A DNA stretch of 64,000 nt from Aptenodytes patagonicus (lineage: Eukaryota > Chordata > Aves > Sphenisciformes > Spheniscidae), in NCBI RefSeq assembly GCF_965638725.1, contig NC_134963.1, forward strand, positions 8,129,501-8,193,500, in the 5' to 3' direction. Below, one piece after another: positions 25,201-34,360 of this stretch; position 1 is the first letter of the stretch, and each line of letters opens with the position of its first letter. Made by a program: the position numbers and the translations under genes. Under the pieces are notes generated by a model. It was not told the DNA's origin. It made no database searches and worked only from the letters and a program-made list of their open reading frames with translations.

Positions 25201-28108
25201 CCGCAGCATGGCTAGGGTTACCTACTTCGCAGGGTTTCAAGAATGCTGTCCCACAGACAGTAACTATGTTCTGAAAGAGCTGTCACATAGTGGAAATGGC
25301 AGTAGAGACAGTGCTAACCAACACAGAAGACAGGAGTTGAAATAAGCCTTTTAAAAGCATTCACTTTCCTCAAAGAAAGAGCTAAAGAACCCATGATGGG
25401 TAAGAGAGAAAGCATTCCCTAGGTGAGCGCAATATCTGCTGCTTTTAGAGGTTAGAGAAGTGCGAAATACGCATTCGAAACTTTTTACAACATTTGTGTA
25501 GAAGATCTTCAAGACTGCAATAGTACTTAAAGCATTGCCTGTGAATGGCCTTTAACTCCAATGCTTCAGAAAAAGATGAGGATCACTTCACACTAACATT
25601 TTTGATCCAATTTCTGCATTATAACAGAAGGATGAAACTTTCCTAGAAAGAGAAAGCCATAATCTGAATGCAACACAATACATTTTATAGCATATATTAA
25701 CAACTTACAGATGTAGTCTTTCACAGCTCTCTCAAACAGCTCATAAACTTTCTCTCGCTCAGAGCTTTCAGAAGCCATTTTTATCTCATCCTTCAACCAG
25801 TCCAGCCAAATTTCTGAAAGAAAGAAGTTTAGAATACATCACCAATGTTCAGAAAGAGTAAGTTAAATCCACCTGTTGAATTTTTTTATGAGAGTTTTTA
25901 GTAACAGACTTAAAAATGGGGAGAGGAGAGCAATTTTAGCCTCCACAACTACTCACAATAAATTTAAAAGAAAAGTTTGGTAGAGACCTTTTCCGATTAG
26001 TACTAAACAAGCGCACTTCTATTTAAAGAGAGCAGAAGTTGCAAGCAGCAATTTACCAGTACCATGGGCAGAGGATCAGTATGAACCAGAGAGGCATCCA
26101 GAGGTACACCTTTCCTCACACTTCTACAAGAAACAGTAAATGGCTTTAGAGGCTGGAAGTTTCCACATGCATAGGAGGAAACCTTCCCTTGCCAAGGCTA
26201 AAAGCACACTCGCAGAATAGCCTCTGCAATATTTACATTGCCTCTGTGTTATGAATAAAAACCACCCACTTCAAGGGCTACCTGCAATTTCCACCAACAT
26301 CTTTTGCTGCTTGCCTGCAAAATTTAACTTTTGGCAGCAATTTGTCTGCACTGTGAGTCACATTCACTGACTAAGCGACTGAAGCTGTTTCAGTGCTGCC
26401 ATCCCACAGCTGTATATTACCAGCCCTACAGCAAAGGCAGCAACAAGCAAACATACACCTGTCCCTGGGCTACAGCAGGTCGCATCCTGGCAGCAACTCC
26501 CCCAGCTAACAGACGGGCAGACTAGCGACTGGAGTAGCTGGGCACACACAAACACCCCCCCACACCAGTCCCACTCTACCGCAGCAGCCTCTGGCAGAGG
26601 ACAGGACAGGACAGTGCAGTTGCAAGAGCCAAGAGCTCGAATTCCTGCAACAAGCTCGCTACCCTGTGCCTGTCAGAGGCCAAGCTCAATGCTGGCCGTT
26701 AACACCAGCAGCATTCAGAGTTTAAAAAGTCCCAAATTTGTTGTTTTAGGTTTCTCTGGACTGGAACAATGTTGTTGAAGCCTGGCACAAGCACATCATT
26801 TCACTGCTGAAACAACGGTATTTTACACAGACAATGCTTAAGCAGTATTGACTGCAACATCAGCAGAAGATGCTCTGTACCTTCGGTAAGTGGAAAGAGT
26901 TCACTCATCTTCTGACGAGCTCTTCTGAGCTTTACCAACTCTCCCTCCTGGCGCAGCAGCTTTATCAGATCCAAGTGACAGTTATAGTCAAAAGCATTGA
27001 TGGAAAGCTTTAAAAAAAAAATTTTAAAAGCACTGTTGAGTGAGAGACATGAAGAAATCAGAAAACATTTAGCAGAACAGAGTATCATACTGCCTTTTGG
27101 GGCATACAAATCTCATCATGTGTCCACATAGCCAAGACAACACCTACCTTCCTGCGCAGCGCTGCACCAAAACTTCACTATTGTTTGCAAGATGCTTTCA
27201 GGTCACAAGGAGACATCTATAAATGTCTCCCACTTCCAAGTTTAACAGAGCTCTAAAGTTAAGCTTAGAGCTTAGCCTACAGCTCTAAGCTCTAAAGGTT
27301 ACTGCTTAGCAGTGCAAATGCCAGCACCAGAAGTACAGTAGCTACCAGCTGCAGAAACAGACCCAGGAGTGCAACATGAAAAAAGCCTTCTTCAACAGAG
27401 CCAAATGTGTTTTAATTTCTTCAAAGGCAATTAAAAAAACCTCAAACAGCTAGCAAAGTTTTTTTCGATGACTACAAACTGTCCACTACGGCCCTCCTCT
27501 CTAATTTCCCTCTCAAAAAACCCCCAAACGCCTAGTTTCCAATTCAGACTCCAAACATTCACGTCTCGACAGTTTCCAGCATCAAGCTACGCAAGCAGCC
27601 ACGGATATTTGTTCCGTTACCGCCGCAGCCACTCCAGCAGGCAGTCACAAAAAAGAAGACCCCACGAAGGCCGGGTCTCGCCCCACTCCGAGGTTTCCCG
27701 GAGGGGAGGCGTCGGTTCTCCGGGACGAGCCTTCCCCGCGGCCGCTCCTGGGGCCGCTCCCGCGGGGCGCCCGGGGCCGGCGCGTCTCTCGTAGCAACGC
27801 GGGCGGGCCACGAGCGCAGGGCCCGGCCTCGAACACCTCTTCCCCTGGGCCAGGAGCCGGGACCGGGCGGAGGCCGCGGTGCTGCCCCACCACCCCCTCC
27901 CCACGCCGTCGCCGGCCCAGGCGGGCCCCACCTGCTCCTCCAGCCGCTGGATCTCGGCCTCATTCTCCTTCTCCTCGTCTTCGCCATCGCCAGACGAGTC
28001 CGAGTCACCCTCATCCTCTGAGTCGCCCCCCGACTCGGGGTCGCCCTCCGGCAGCCGCTTCTCCTCCTCCGCCGCCACCGCAGCCGCCTCGGCTCCCGCC
28101 GCCGCCAT
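10224..28108 (-). CDS. SART3: SART3 (Tip110/p110), snRNP recycling factor
   Basis: SART3 binds U6 and U4/U6 snRNPs, reanneals U4 with U6 and recruits USP4/USP15 in nuclear Cajal bodies. The 19 coding exons in transcript order are 28108-27932, 27007-26881, 25813-25709, 24252-24068, 23043-22938, 22185-22061, 21588-21433, 20276-20138, 19712-19605, 19199-19122, 18916-18858, 16544-16435, 16150-16038, 15615-15539, 15138-14970, 14213-13762, 13049-12897, 11225-11038 and 10404-10224. They total 2808 nt, 935 aa (human 963), and phase closes. Domains: acidic N-terminus (1-55), HAT repeats (about 60-520), a coiled, basic nuclear-localisation region (556-611), RRM1 (about 677-752; RNP2 VFVSNL, RNP1 RGYCYVEF), RRM2 (about 774-848; LFISGL, KGLAYVEY) and the LSm-binding tail [14 protein letters not shown] (922-935). 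The start ATG is in strong context (A at -3, G at +4). Exon 16 has a NAGNAG acceptor (14213 or 14210). Confidence 0.96.
15868..15904. repeat. (GAAAAAA)n simple repeat
   Basis: An A-rich run of GAAAAAA-type units lies within a SART3 intron. It is low-complexity sequence with no inferred function. Confidence 0.7.
17160..18325 (+). mobile_element. CR1 LINE, 5'-truncated
   Basis: This is a chicken-repeat-1 non-LTR retrotransposon inserted in SART3 intron 11, antisense to the gene. It begins inside the reverse transcriptase (translation resembling [13 protein letters not shown] then SKAFDTV) and runs through the RT core with FADD at about 17457-17474, the C-terminal half of ORF2 ending near 18249, and the CR1 3' tail ending in the ATTCTATGATCA-type octamer region. 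Two long open stretches (about 17265-17867 and 17716-18249) are in different frames, so at least one frameshift separates them, and an extra T disrupts the DFSKAFD block near 17203. It is a dead copy. The long readable frames suggest moderate age. The left border is approximate. Confidence 0.92.
23455..23540 (-). mobile_element. CR1 3'-end relic
   Basis: The plus strand reads CATAGAATGGTTTGGGTTGG followed by GAAGGGACATTTAAAGATCA and a CCATGGGCAGGGACATC block. This is the reverse complement of a typical avian CR1 3' untranslated end. Only the last 85 bp or so remain, in SART3 intron 4, in the same orientation as the gene. It is much more degraded and shorter than the copy at 17.2-18.3 kb. Confidence 0.8.
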
Positions 28109-28655
28109 CTTATGCAGCTCCCTTCGCAGCCAGCCGCACTCCGCCGCCTGCCGGGGCTGTCCCCGCGGCGCCTGTCCCGCCGCCGCGCACTGCCGCCGGG
28201 CGAGCGCTCCGAGGGGAGGGGCGAGCCGCTGCCCGCAGGATCCCGCGCTCGGCCGCGCACCGGGTCCGCGCTGCGGTGAGCGCCGCCGGGGCCGGACCCC
28301 TTGTCTTCTCGGCTGGGACGCCGGCGGTGCCGCGGTCACCGCGGGGCCTGGCCGTCAGGGGGCCTCCGAGGAGGGCCGGGGCGTGTACGGCGCCGCCCGC
28401 CCGCCATATTGAGTGTGGCCGCCGCGGCCCGCACACGCGCTGGGTGTCGCGATAAAAACGGTGTCGTGATTGGAAACAGCGCTTATCGATCGTTCTAGCG
28501 ACAGCGCGCGGTTTTTTCCGCAGGTGGCCATCAGCGCTCGCCCCCTTTGCACGGCACCCCCGGCCGCGCTCGGCGTAAAACGTGGGCGCCCGGCGGCGCC
28601 AGGCCTGAGGCAGCGCGGGGGCGGGGCCAGGGGGCGGGGCCGTCCCGCGCGAGGC

Positions 28656-28661
28656 TATAAA
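28656..28661 (+). promoter_or_regulatory. ISCU: ISCU TATA box
   Basis: TATAAA lies 39-44 bp upstream of the ISCU ATG. At the usual TATA-to-start distance, transcription would begin near 28686-28691 and leave a 5' UTR of only about 10-14 nt. Tandem GC boxes lie just upstream. Confidence 0.55.
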
Positions 28662-28695
28662 CGGGCGGCGCGGGGCCGCCCGCCCTCGCCAGGCT

Positions 28696-28707
28696 CAAGA
28701 TGGCGGC
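28696..28707 (+). promoter_or_regulatory. ISCU: TISU / YY1 element over ISCU start codon
   Basis: CAAGATGGCGGC is a perfect match to the TISU consensus (SAASATGGCGGC), which also binds YY1. It covers the ISCU ATG at 28700. TISU elements direct scanning-free initiation on mRNAs with very short leaders and are enriched in mitochondrial genes; the TATA position predicts just such a leader. A one-mismatch version (TAAGATGGCGGC) covers the SART3 ATG on the minus strand at 28112-28101. Confidence 0.7.
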
Positions 28708-30542
28708 CCTGAGGGCGGCGGGGGCGGCGCTGCTGCGCCCCGGGCGCGGGGAGGCGGTGGCCAGGCTGGGCTACCACAAGAAGGTGAGGGGCGAGGGGCT
28801 GCGGCGGGACGGGACGGGACGGGACACGCGGTGGCCGTTGGTGACGCGGTGCTCTGGCAGGTGGTGGATCACTACGAGAACCCGCGCAACGTCGGCTCCC
28901 TCGACCGCAACGCCAAGAACGTGGGCACCGGCCTGGTGGGCGCCCCGGCCTGCGGCGACGTCATGAAGCTCCAGGTGACCTTGGGGAACCGCTGGCACCG
29001 GGGAAGGGGGTCGCCTGGGGCTGCTGCAAGGCCCAAACCTGTCCCCTTCCCCTCAGGGGTGCAGCGCGGCCTTCCCTCACCCTCACCCACCCCCGCCCTG
29101 AAGTGTTCCCTGGGGCCCGGGCAGGCCCTATCCCGCTCCCAAGGGCTCGGTGGGAGCCAGAGCCCTGCCTGGGCCTGAGAGGGTGGCTCAGGGTGGCTCT
29201 GGGGCGCCTGGCGGAGCCGAGCCAGCCCCTGAGGTGCCACTGATGCTCTTGCAGGTGGAAGTGGACGAGAACGGGAAGATCATCGATGCCCGTTTCAAAA
29301 CCTTTGGCTGCGGGTCAGCAATCGCGTCGAGTTCACTGGCAACGGAGTGGGTCAAAGGGAAAACGGTAAGGGTCCCCGCCAGAGTCAGAGGTGACACTGC
29401 AGAAAGCCTTGGAAGCTTCAAACCTGCTTGTGTTCTCTGTTGGGACCGCGTAGGAAACGGTGGTCTAGGAATCCCAGTACTGACTTTGTGCAGTGCGGTA
29501 CAGTAGCTTAGAAAGCAGCGGCTGTCAACCCTGTTAGTGGTCTGACTTACAGAGCAATAGTTGCCTTTTCCAAGAACCTCCATTAATCTGCAGGGAAGTA
29601 CTTTGTGTCTTATGCAGAGAGCAAAAACATGCTGATCATGGCTTCTGAAAGAAAGTTTAGTTATGGAGTGTCTTTAGATTACACTCTTTTTCTGCCAGAC
29701 AGGAAACGCATTTCTATGTTATGATAAAAGGTAAGCATAGAACAATCCCCCCAGTGGCACTTAGTCTGTAACACTGGTATGCTTTGGTTCATTCCTGCCA
29801 CTGCTCAGTCTGAGGCATTCCTTAATTCCGACGTCCTTCACTGCCCCGGCAGTTGAGACGTTCTTCCGTGTGGATTCTGTTGGCTCTGGAGCATTAAAGC
29901 ACTCTTACAGCAAATGCCTTTGTAGCCCGTGTTGTGCCTCACGTGACCAGTGACTGACTGCACGCGATCTGTGTTTCAGGTTGACGAAGCGTTGAAAATC
30001 AAGAACACGGATATCGCTAAAGAGCTCTGCCTTCCTCCAGTCAAACTGCACTGCTCTAGTAAGTAAAGGACCAAACGGTGAAAGTTCAAACGCAAACTCG
30101 TATTTGAGAGGGAGGCTTCTGGGAACAGTGCAGATGCTTCTGAATGTTGTTTTCCAAATAAAGTTTCTGCACAAGGAACAGCTAAGGTTGGCCCACAAGA
30201 GAAACTTGCTTATCTTGAGATTTCGGGGTTATTTTACGAGTTTTCAGATCTCTTTTGTCTTTTGGACTCTCTAGCTCAGCAGACTGATAATAAGTGTTCC
30301 GATTCTGACATTCTACTTCTAAGATGCCGACTGGTGCTACCTGCAGTGGTGGTCACTGCTGGCTGCTCTTGTTTTTACGGCATCTTTTGTTCTAAATGAT
30401 TGTTCGATTGTTCATTGTCCTTGAAATACTTGTCTTGTTTGTAGTGTTGGCTGAAGATGCAATCAAGGCTGCCTTGGCTGATTACAAGTTGAAGCAGGAT
30501 CCAAACAAAGAAGAGTCAGAGAAGAAAGCAAACAATGCCTAA
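28700..30542 (+). CDS. ISCU: ISCU, iron-sulfur cluster assembly scaffold
   Basis: ISCU is the mitochondrial scaffold on which NFS1-ISD11-ACP, frataxin and FDX2 build [2Fe-2S] clusters, later released by the HSPA9/HSC20 chaperones. Five coding exons: 28700-28783, 28861-28974, 29255-29365, 29980-30058, 30445-30542; 486 nt, 161 aa (human 167). Residues 1-28 are an arginine- and alanine-rich mitochondrial targeting peptide without acidic residues except one Glu. The mature scaffold carries the three cluster/persulfide cysteines in GAPACGD (Cys59), FGCGSA (Cys85) and KLHCS (Cys128), Asp61 beside the first, and the HSPA9-binding LPPVK motif at 121-125. Exon 4 ends TCT A/GTAAGT and joins exon 5 to make the Met of HCSMLAEDA. 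It diverges from SART3 and converges on TMEM119. Confidence 0.97.
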
Positions 30543-32780
30543 ACTGACTGTAAAGCTTGTTCTCATTCCACTTAAATTTGCAGTGCAATTATTCTAGCTA
30601 TTAGTAGGATCCTGCGCACTACTAAATGAAGCTGTAAGATACGCACAACTTACGCACAATGTGTCACTGTTGATGTGTGTACAGCCACTCTTACAGTGCT
30701 TGCACGACTGGGATGTGGGTATTTCAGCAGCTATTTCAGCAGCCTGTGTCCTGTCACGACTGTGTTTGAAATGTTAGAGCGAAGAAGACTGCTCAACTGC
30801 GGAGAACTCGGTGGCTTCTCTCTGGAGAGAAAATCCTGCTGTTCCGGTACTGGAAGGGCTGCACTTTTTTGGAAGATGTATAGTTTTGCCTAATATTTTA
30901 CAGAATTTAGTGGGAAACATTGCCTTGGTCTTAATGTTTATGTAGAAACTGCAGCTCAGTCTGTGTATCAATGCGGTATACAAATGTGGGGCAGCATGTC
31001 TGCCTGGAAACTACAGCTGTGTCGGAGTTTCATTTCGCAATCTGTGTGCGAGTTCCTCTTCTCCGGGGTGCTGGGACACTTCAGCAGGCACTAGAGGGCA
31101 CTGACAATACGCTGGTGGGAGACGAGCAAGTAGCGGCTGGGTGCTGGGTGCCACCGCTCCAGGAAGCACAGAGCCGGTGCTAGCAGGGCTAGCTTCTGCT
31201 CGCGTCCTGTCACGACTAATGCTTGCTTTTTTCTTGAAGCCCCCGTTAGAGGAACAATCTTAATTTTGGAGTGTCTTCTATACGAATTCAACCTTTGGAT
31301 GGGCCAAGTGCTCTGTTAAAAGAGAGTAAATACACCCTCGGGTTTGAACCCAGGAGGGGAATAGCGTAGCCGGGATGCAGAGCTGAGGGGGAGCTCCCAG
31401 GGGAGCAGGGGTCGGTCTGTGCCCGCTGGGGATGCCTCTGCATCAGTTCAGCTGAGCTTTGCCGGAGAAGTGGGTCGTGGGGAGAGCGTGGGTGATTTCA
31501 CCTACTCGAGGATTCGCAGGCTGAGCGTGTGAGCTGGCTTCCCGGGAGCTGGGGGCACACCAGTGTTTGAAAATTAAATGTTTTGTGGTGATCTGGCACG
31601 GCTTGCCCTCTGTGCTCCAGGCCGCCGTGCTCTCCTGTGCCTTCTGGTGGTTCCTCTTCCAGGGGAGTATTTCCATAGATTTCCAAAACAAACAGAAAAC
31701 ACGTTTGAAAACTTTGCCTGCTCTTAAGATTTTAAACCACCCAAGAAACCTTACTTGCCTTTTTTCATACCTAGGGTGTTTTGAAAACATTAAAAACTGC
31801 ATTTAAAAATAAGTGGCTCGTTCTGATGTATCTGTCCACGGCTATATATATTTTTTTTAATGCAGAGCAGGCCATGTGGTGTTGCTGCTGTGGTTTGTTG
31901 CTCACAGGACGGATCTTGCAGTACCTCAGCTTGGCACCGCCCCACGTGCTGGACGCTGGCCCTCGGCACGGCCCCTGTCTCCTGCCGCCCTCCTGCAGCG
32001 AGGAATGTGCCTCGCTCCCCAGGAACAGTCCTGTGGTTTCCCAGTTAAAAAAAAAATCGGGGAAACTTCAGACACCCACGTCCGCTTTGGGGCAGAATGG
32101 GCTCATTGTGCTCCCAAGAGCTCCTCGAAAAATGCAAGAGGGAGATAAAAGCCAGCGCACTCTCCCAAGGGGAAAGGTTGTCCTGATGCAGGGACACAGG
32201 GACACATCCCTACCTGTCCCATGGCTGGGATAAAATGCAGGGTTACAGGGATATGGGGATGTGCAGATGCAGGGACATGGGAATGCACGGATGCAGGGAT
32301 ATGGGGATGTGCAGATGCAGGGACATGGGAATGCATGGATACAGGGATACGGGGATGTGTCGCCTTCCAGGCAGAAAAGCCTCTTTCGCCTTCCAGGTTT
32401 GCTTGCCATCCCCGCTGGGCGCAGCTGCGTCTGCGCCGAGGCGTGCGGCAGCACCGCAGCTCCCCTGCCCTCGGCTGCGGGGTGCAAGATAAGAGTTTCC
32501 CAGAAACGGCGTGTTGGCGTACAGATTTTGTGAACGATAAGCGCGTCCCCCCGAGTCTTGGGGTTTCATCCACACAGATAACCTTCACCCCGAAGCACAG
32601 GCAGGCCGGCTGCATCTGCCGAGCTCTGGGAGCACGCGTGGATCCCGTGGGGCTGGAGCCGAAACCGGCTGCGCCCCAACACCAGCGCGATGCCGGGAGG
32701 GCCCTGAAGGACCGGGGAGCACACAGATATGGGGACTGTGCCTTGGCCACCCTGCAAGTTGCAGAAACACACAGGAGAGT
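30543..32780 (+). other. ISCU 3' UTR and ISCU-TMEM119 intergenic DNA
   Basis: No coding sequence is seen. The ISCU transcript end is not clear: no AATAAA follows the stop closely, and the best plus-strand candidates are ATTAAA at 31573-31578 and 31789-31794. The stretch becomes GC-rich after about 31.9 kb and ends at the convergent TMEM119 3' UTR. It contains the GGGATG minisatellite listed separately. Confidence 0.5.
32232..32360. repeat. 48-bp GGGATG-type minisatellite
   Basis: Units built on GATGCAGGGACATGGGAATG and GGGATATGGGGATGTGCA recur about 2.5 times with a period near 48 bp. It lies downstream of ISCU. The reading frames across it are repeat artefacts rather than genes. Confidence 0.75.
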
Positions 32781-32784
32781 AAAT

Positions 32785-33572
32785 CTGCGTAGGAAACGTC
32801 TTTATTACTAGCTGAAGGGGTTAAGAAAATAAGGCAAAAATCCAGCTGGGCTCTGGGCTGCCCTCGGGTCATGGCTTCGGGCAGAAAAATGAAAGGATGG
32901 GTCCTTGCCACTAAATCCTCTTCCCTTCTCCCCTTAGCTGGGCTAGGATGGCCAAGGTCATCCCGTCCTCGTTTCCTCAGTGGTCACAGCGATCAGCAAA
33001 GCCAGCCCACGGTGCCCGAGGTCCTGTCGAGCCCCTGCCCTGCTCCCCACAGAGAGGGGGATGGCTGCACAGACCCCCTGGCTGCAGTGCCATGCCTCTG
33101 CCCAGAGGATGCAGCTCCCAGCCAGGCACCCGGCAGGGGCCAGGATGCTGCTAATTAGTAAAATTATATTTGGGAGAAAGCTGGCGGTGTTTGGCAGAGG
33201 GCAAGGGCTGCCCGGCACAGCACTGGGGGGGGACAGAGCTGGAGCTGGGAGGGGTGCGTCCACACAGTGCCCAGGGATGGGAAAAGCCCCTTGGACAGCA
33301 GGAGCGATGGGGCTGACGGCACTCCAGCGCTGCCCAAAAACACCATCTGCCAAAAATAGCCATGGCTTTGCCACAGCGTCCCACTGGTGCAAGGGTCGGT
33401 GGGCCCCAGGGGGAGCGGGGGGAAGGGGGGGGGGGGGGGAGGAGGCTTCATCGGGGCTTCCTCAAGCTGCCACGTACAGATGGAGCAACAAACCGCCACG
33501 TCCATCGCGTGTTTGTGGGGTGTCCCCCCGAGCCAGCCGCTCCTAGGGCTCACCCGGGACTGAGTCCCTGCC
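32785..33572 (-). other. TMEM119: TMEM119 3' UTR and poly(A) signal
   Basis: Noncoding sequence follows the TMEM119 stop on the minus strand. An AATAAA reads at 32806-32801 and is the likely poly(A) signal, making a UTR of about 0.8 kb. It contains a 15-base G run on the plus strand (33425-33439; C run in the mRNA). Confidence 0.65.
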
Positions 33573-34334
33573 CTAGATGCTGGGGGGGGCCAGGGGGCCG
33601 TCCTGGGCTGCGTTGGGGGCCCCCTCACCCCCTGCTCCTGTTGCACCCGCTGCTTCCTCGGCGCCTGGATTTTGGGGAGGAGGCTCGGCAGGTTGCTCGT
33701 CGCCTAACTTTTTGCTTCCTTCCTCCTCCTCCTCGGGGGGGGGTGTCTGCTCGCCCCGGGCCCCGTTGGCCAGCGGCGCCTTGGGGGGAGATTTGAGGTT
33801 CTGGGCGGCAGCGAGGATGTCTGCCTGCAGCTGCCGGCTGCAGTCGAGGGGCTCCTCGGCGCCAGGGTCGGGGGCTTTCTCAGGCACCTCATTGAAAGCC
33901 CGGGCCCCCCCCACCTTGTCCCGCTGGTCCACGTACTTCTTCTTGGGGAAGGAGGAGGGGTAGTAGGCAGACGCCTTGTGCTTCTGCCGGACAATGACGG
34001 CGGCGCAGATGATGAAGAGGAGGACAAAGGCCAGCGAGCCCACCACCACCACCAGCAGCATGTACTCCTTGAAGAAGTCCACCAGCCCGTCCAGCACGCC
34101 GCCCGGCGCTGAGCTGTTGGTGACTGTGGTCCCCGCCGCGTCCCCCACCGTCGGGCCACTGCCCGGCGTCACGTGGTGGACGGGCGGCGTGGCCGAGACC
34201 TCCTCACCATCCCCGCTGCCCCCGCCGTCGGGCAGCACCACGGCGTGCCGGGGTGCTGCCAGGCGCACCGGGGCCGCCGCCAGCAGCATCAGTATCAGCA
34301 GCCACACGCCCATCGCCAGCCGCACTGCCATCAT
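33573..34334 (-). CDS. TMEM119: TMEM119, single-pass membrane protein
   Basis: TMEM119 (obif) is a plasma-membrane protein of osteoblasts and, in mammals, a homeostatic microglia marker; it promotes bone formation. One coding exon of 762 nt, 253 aa (human 283). The start is the first of two adjacent ATGs (34334), 26 nt inside an exon that begins after a CCCGTAG acceptor at 34361-34362; upstream in-frame codons lie in the intron. A signal peptide covers residues 1-25, an extracellular Pro/Thr/Gly-rich part follows with one NSS glycosylation site (Asn73), then a membrane helix at 93-115. The diagnostic block is [24 protein letters not shown], then [20 protein letters not shown] and [18 protein letters not shown], nearly identical to mammals. 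The tail after residue 190 is acidic and proline-rich and poorly conserved. Confidence 0.96.
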   Translation of the reverse strand: MMAVRLAMGVWLLILMLLAAAPVRLAAPRHAVVLPDGGGSGDGEEVSATPPVHHVTPGSGPTVGDAAGTTVTNSSAPGGVLDGLVDFFKEYMLLVVVVGSLAFVLLFIICAAVIVRQKHKASAYYPSSFPKKKYVDQRDKVGGARAFNEVPEKAPDPGAEEPLDCSRQLQADILAAAQNLKSPPKAPLANGARGEQTPPPEEEEEGSKKLGDEQPAEPPPQNPGAEEAAGATGAGGEGAPNAAQDGPLAPPSI

Positions 34335-34360
34335 CTCCCCCGGGGCTTGTGCACGGCGGC

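Larger units (their letters stand above)
27640..28990. promoter_or_regulatory. Shared SART3-ISCU divergent CpG-island promoter
   Basis: The SART3 start codon (28108, minus) and ISCU start codon (28700, plus) are 592 bp apart within one GC-rich CpG island, so both genes are probably driven from a common divergent promoter. Visible elements are TGTCGCGATA at 28445-28454 (matches the ZBED1/hDREF consensus TGTCGYGAYA), an inverted CCAAT box at 28469-28473, tandem GC boxes at about 28618-28640 and a TATAAA at 28656-28661. Head-to-head SART3/ISCU arrangement is also found in mammals. Confidence 0.8.

Noticed and set aside
27559-28339. Longer SART3 start upstream of 28108, and a 177-residue plus-strand frame opposite it
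   Set aside because: The upstream part is Arg/Pro-rich CpG-island translation, whereas the ATG at 28108 has an optimal context and a TISU-like element. The plus-strand frame is a shadow.
31330-31360. GGTTTGAACCC resembling a tRNA B box
   Set aside because: No A box at the right distance and no cloverleaf could be drawn.
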